A DNA stretch of 5,871 bases, taken from contig JACMLC010000584.1 of NCBI GenBank assembly GCA_014379795.1, positions 1 through 5,871 of the forward strand. Direction: 5' to 3'. A program made the position numbers and the translations under genes. Shown one piece after another: positions 5,023-5,871 of the stretch (its first letter is position 1; every line of letters begins with the position of its first letter). Source of the stretch: Pyrinomonadaceae bacterium (GTDB lineage: Bacteria; Acidobacteriota; Blastocatellia; Pyrinomonadales; Pyrinomonadaceae). The notes under the pieces are model-generated. The model worked only from the letters and a program-made list of their open reading frames with translations. It did no database searches and was not told the origin of the DNA.

Positions 5023-5871
5023 CTATCGTGTCCAAGCAGACATTCGCTGCGCTAATCCGCCACTGAAGAGCCATTGGAGGGCGGCGCTCATCGTATCAAC
5101 AGCGACCTTCGTGCCTGCTCCCCAGAGAAATAGTCCGACGTAATCTTGGAGCGACCCGAAGGGTTTATCGAAGTAGTAGGTGTTAAGCCCTGTCAGCAAT
5201 GCGATGGCAAAGGCGATTAAAGCCAGCGCCAAGTCCCAACGATTGCGCGCGGCGGCGTAAAATTCTTGTCTCGCAGCATCATCGGCGGGTGCTTTCAAAA
5301 GCATTTCCTTCATGGCACGGTAGGAGTCTGAATCTCCTGCCGAGACTCCGGCGATCCGACCGTTCATGATAGAAGCTAGAGACTCGGCAGGCGTTCCCGC
5401 ACCTTTTAACCGGCCGAGGAGTTGAATCAAAGTTTGATGTGCGCTTTCCAGAGAGCTGGTGGAAGCTTTTAACTCTTCAAGCTCGTCTATGCCCGTAGCC
5501 CTCCATAACTTATCCCATGCCGTCGCCAACTGGTCTTGAGCCTGACCAAATAACGTTTGCTGTTCTCCGGTGAGGTTCTCGCTCGAATTTATTTCCCGGA
5601 TCAACTCTCTATCAATCAAAATCTTGTCGTTCAATTCAAACCAGATGGGGATGGCGACCAAAGCGCTGCCGAGCTTCTCCCGCTTGGCTTCAAACTGCTC
5701 CAGAGTCAGAGGCGCGCCCAGAAGCAATCCTTCATAATCGGCTAGTAGAGCAGGCGTCTGGCCCGCAAAACCCGGCGGCGGCTCTCCCACATCCTTCCTC
5801 GCGTCTAATAGATTTCTTAACGCGTGCAATTCCGCGGCGAATTCTCCCCATGCAGTGACTTGAGAACGCAA
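5023..5871 (-). CDS. Membrane-anchored helical protein, 5' end beyond window
   Basis: The frame is open to the right edge and ends at TAG 5023-5025. Its first codon in the window is TTG, so it could be a leucine codon inside a longer gene or, less likely, a start; I treat the gene as partial. The visible 282 residues are mostly alpha-helical. Residues about 85-160, such as EQQTLFGQAQDQLATAWDKL and SLESAHQTLIQLLGRL, have coiled-coil-like heptads. A transmembrane helix follows at about 212-230 (WDLALALIAFAIALLTGLN), then a short loop TYYFDKPFGSLQDY and a second hydrophobic, partly amphipathic segment at about 243-269 (VGLFLWGAGTKVAVDTMSAA), ending with SAWTR. A two-helix C-terminal membrane module with a long soluble N-terminal part fits a sensor, scaffold or membrane anchor. 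No enzyme motif is visible in the part present. It lies 54 bases upstream of the tail-anchored gene, same strand, so the two are probably co-transcribed. Confidence 0.8.
   Translation of the reverse strand: MRSQVTAWGEFAAELHALRNLLDARKDVGEPPPGFAGQTPALLADYEGLLLGAPLTLEQFEAKREKLGSALVAIPIWFELNDKILIDRELIREINSSENLTGEQQTLFGQAQDQLATAWDKLWRATGIDELEELKASTSSLESAHQTLIQLLGRLKGAGTPAESLASIMNGRIAGVSAGDSDSYRAMKEMLLKAPADDAARQEFYAAARNRWDLALALIAFAIALLTGLNTYYFDKPFGSLQDYVGLFLWGAGTKVAVDTMSAALQWLFSGGLAQRMSAWTR

Overview
All six genes that can be supported lie on the minus strand, head to tail, so the window reads right to left as one probable operon or gene cluster. In transcription order: (1) 5871-5023, the C-terminal part of a membrane-anchored helical protein, cut by the right edge; (2) 4968-4480, a small tail-anchored protein whose N-terminal part resembles the second half of a ubiquitin-like fold; (3) 4388-3072, a secreted two-part protein with a periplasmic-type N-domain and an outer-membrane beta-barrel-like C-domain; (4) 2938-2252, an astacin-like (M12A-type) zinc metalloprotease with no signal peptide; (5) 2099-1014, a caspase-like (peptidase C14) cysteine protease with a C-terminal beta-sandwich extension; (6) 1027 to beyond base 1, a beta-domain plus helical-domain protein that overlaps the protease gene by 14 bases and stays open to the left edge.

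The barrel protein and its signal peptide point to a diderm (Gram-negative) bacterium. The moderately GC-rich composition, the caspase-like protein with a beta-sandwich tail and the accessory-style gene set would fit a soil or sediment lineage such as Acidobacteriota. That placement is a guess from style, because the window contains no phylogenetic marker. There is no tRNA, rRNA, CRISPR array, transposase or other mobile-element gene. Every gap between genes is under 160 bases; the gaps hold Shine-Dalgarno sites and a few inverted repeats. No convincing promoter or U-tract terminator was found.

Taken together, the set looks like a protease-centred system. Two apparently cytoplasmic proteases from unrelated families, cysteine (C14) and zinc metallo (M12A-like), are encoded beside a translationally coupled beta/helical partner, a ubiquitin-like tail-anchored protein, a second membrane-anchored coiled-coil protein and an envelope barrel. 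Prokaryotic caspase-like proteases are repeatedly found in conflict, signalling or programmed-death systems. Extending that role to this cluster is inference from gene content and order. Nothing in the sequence shows the trigger, substrate or outcome.
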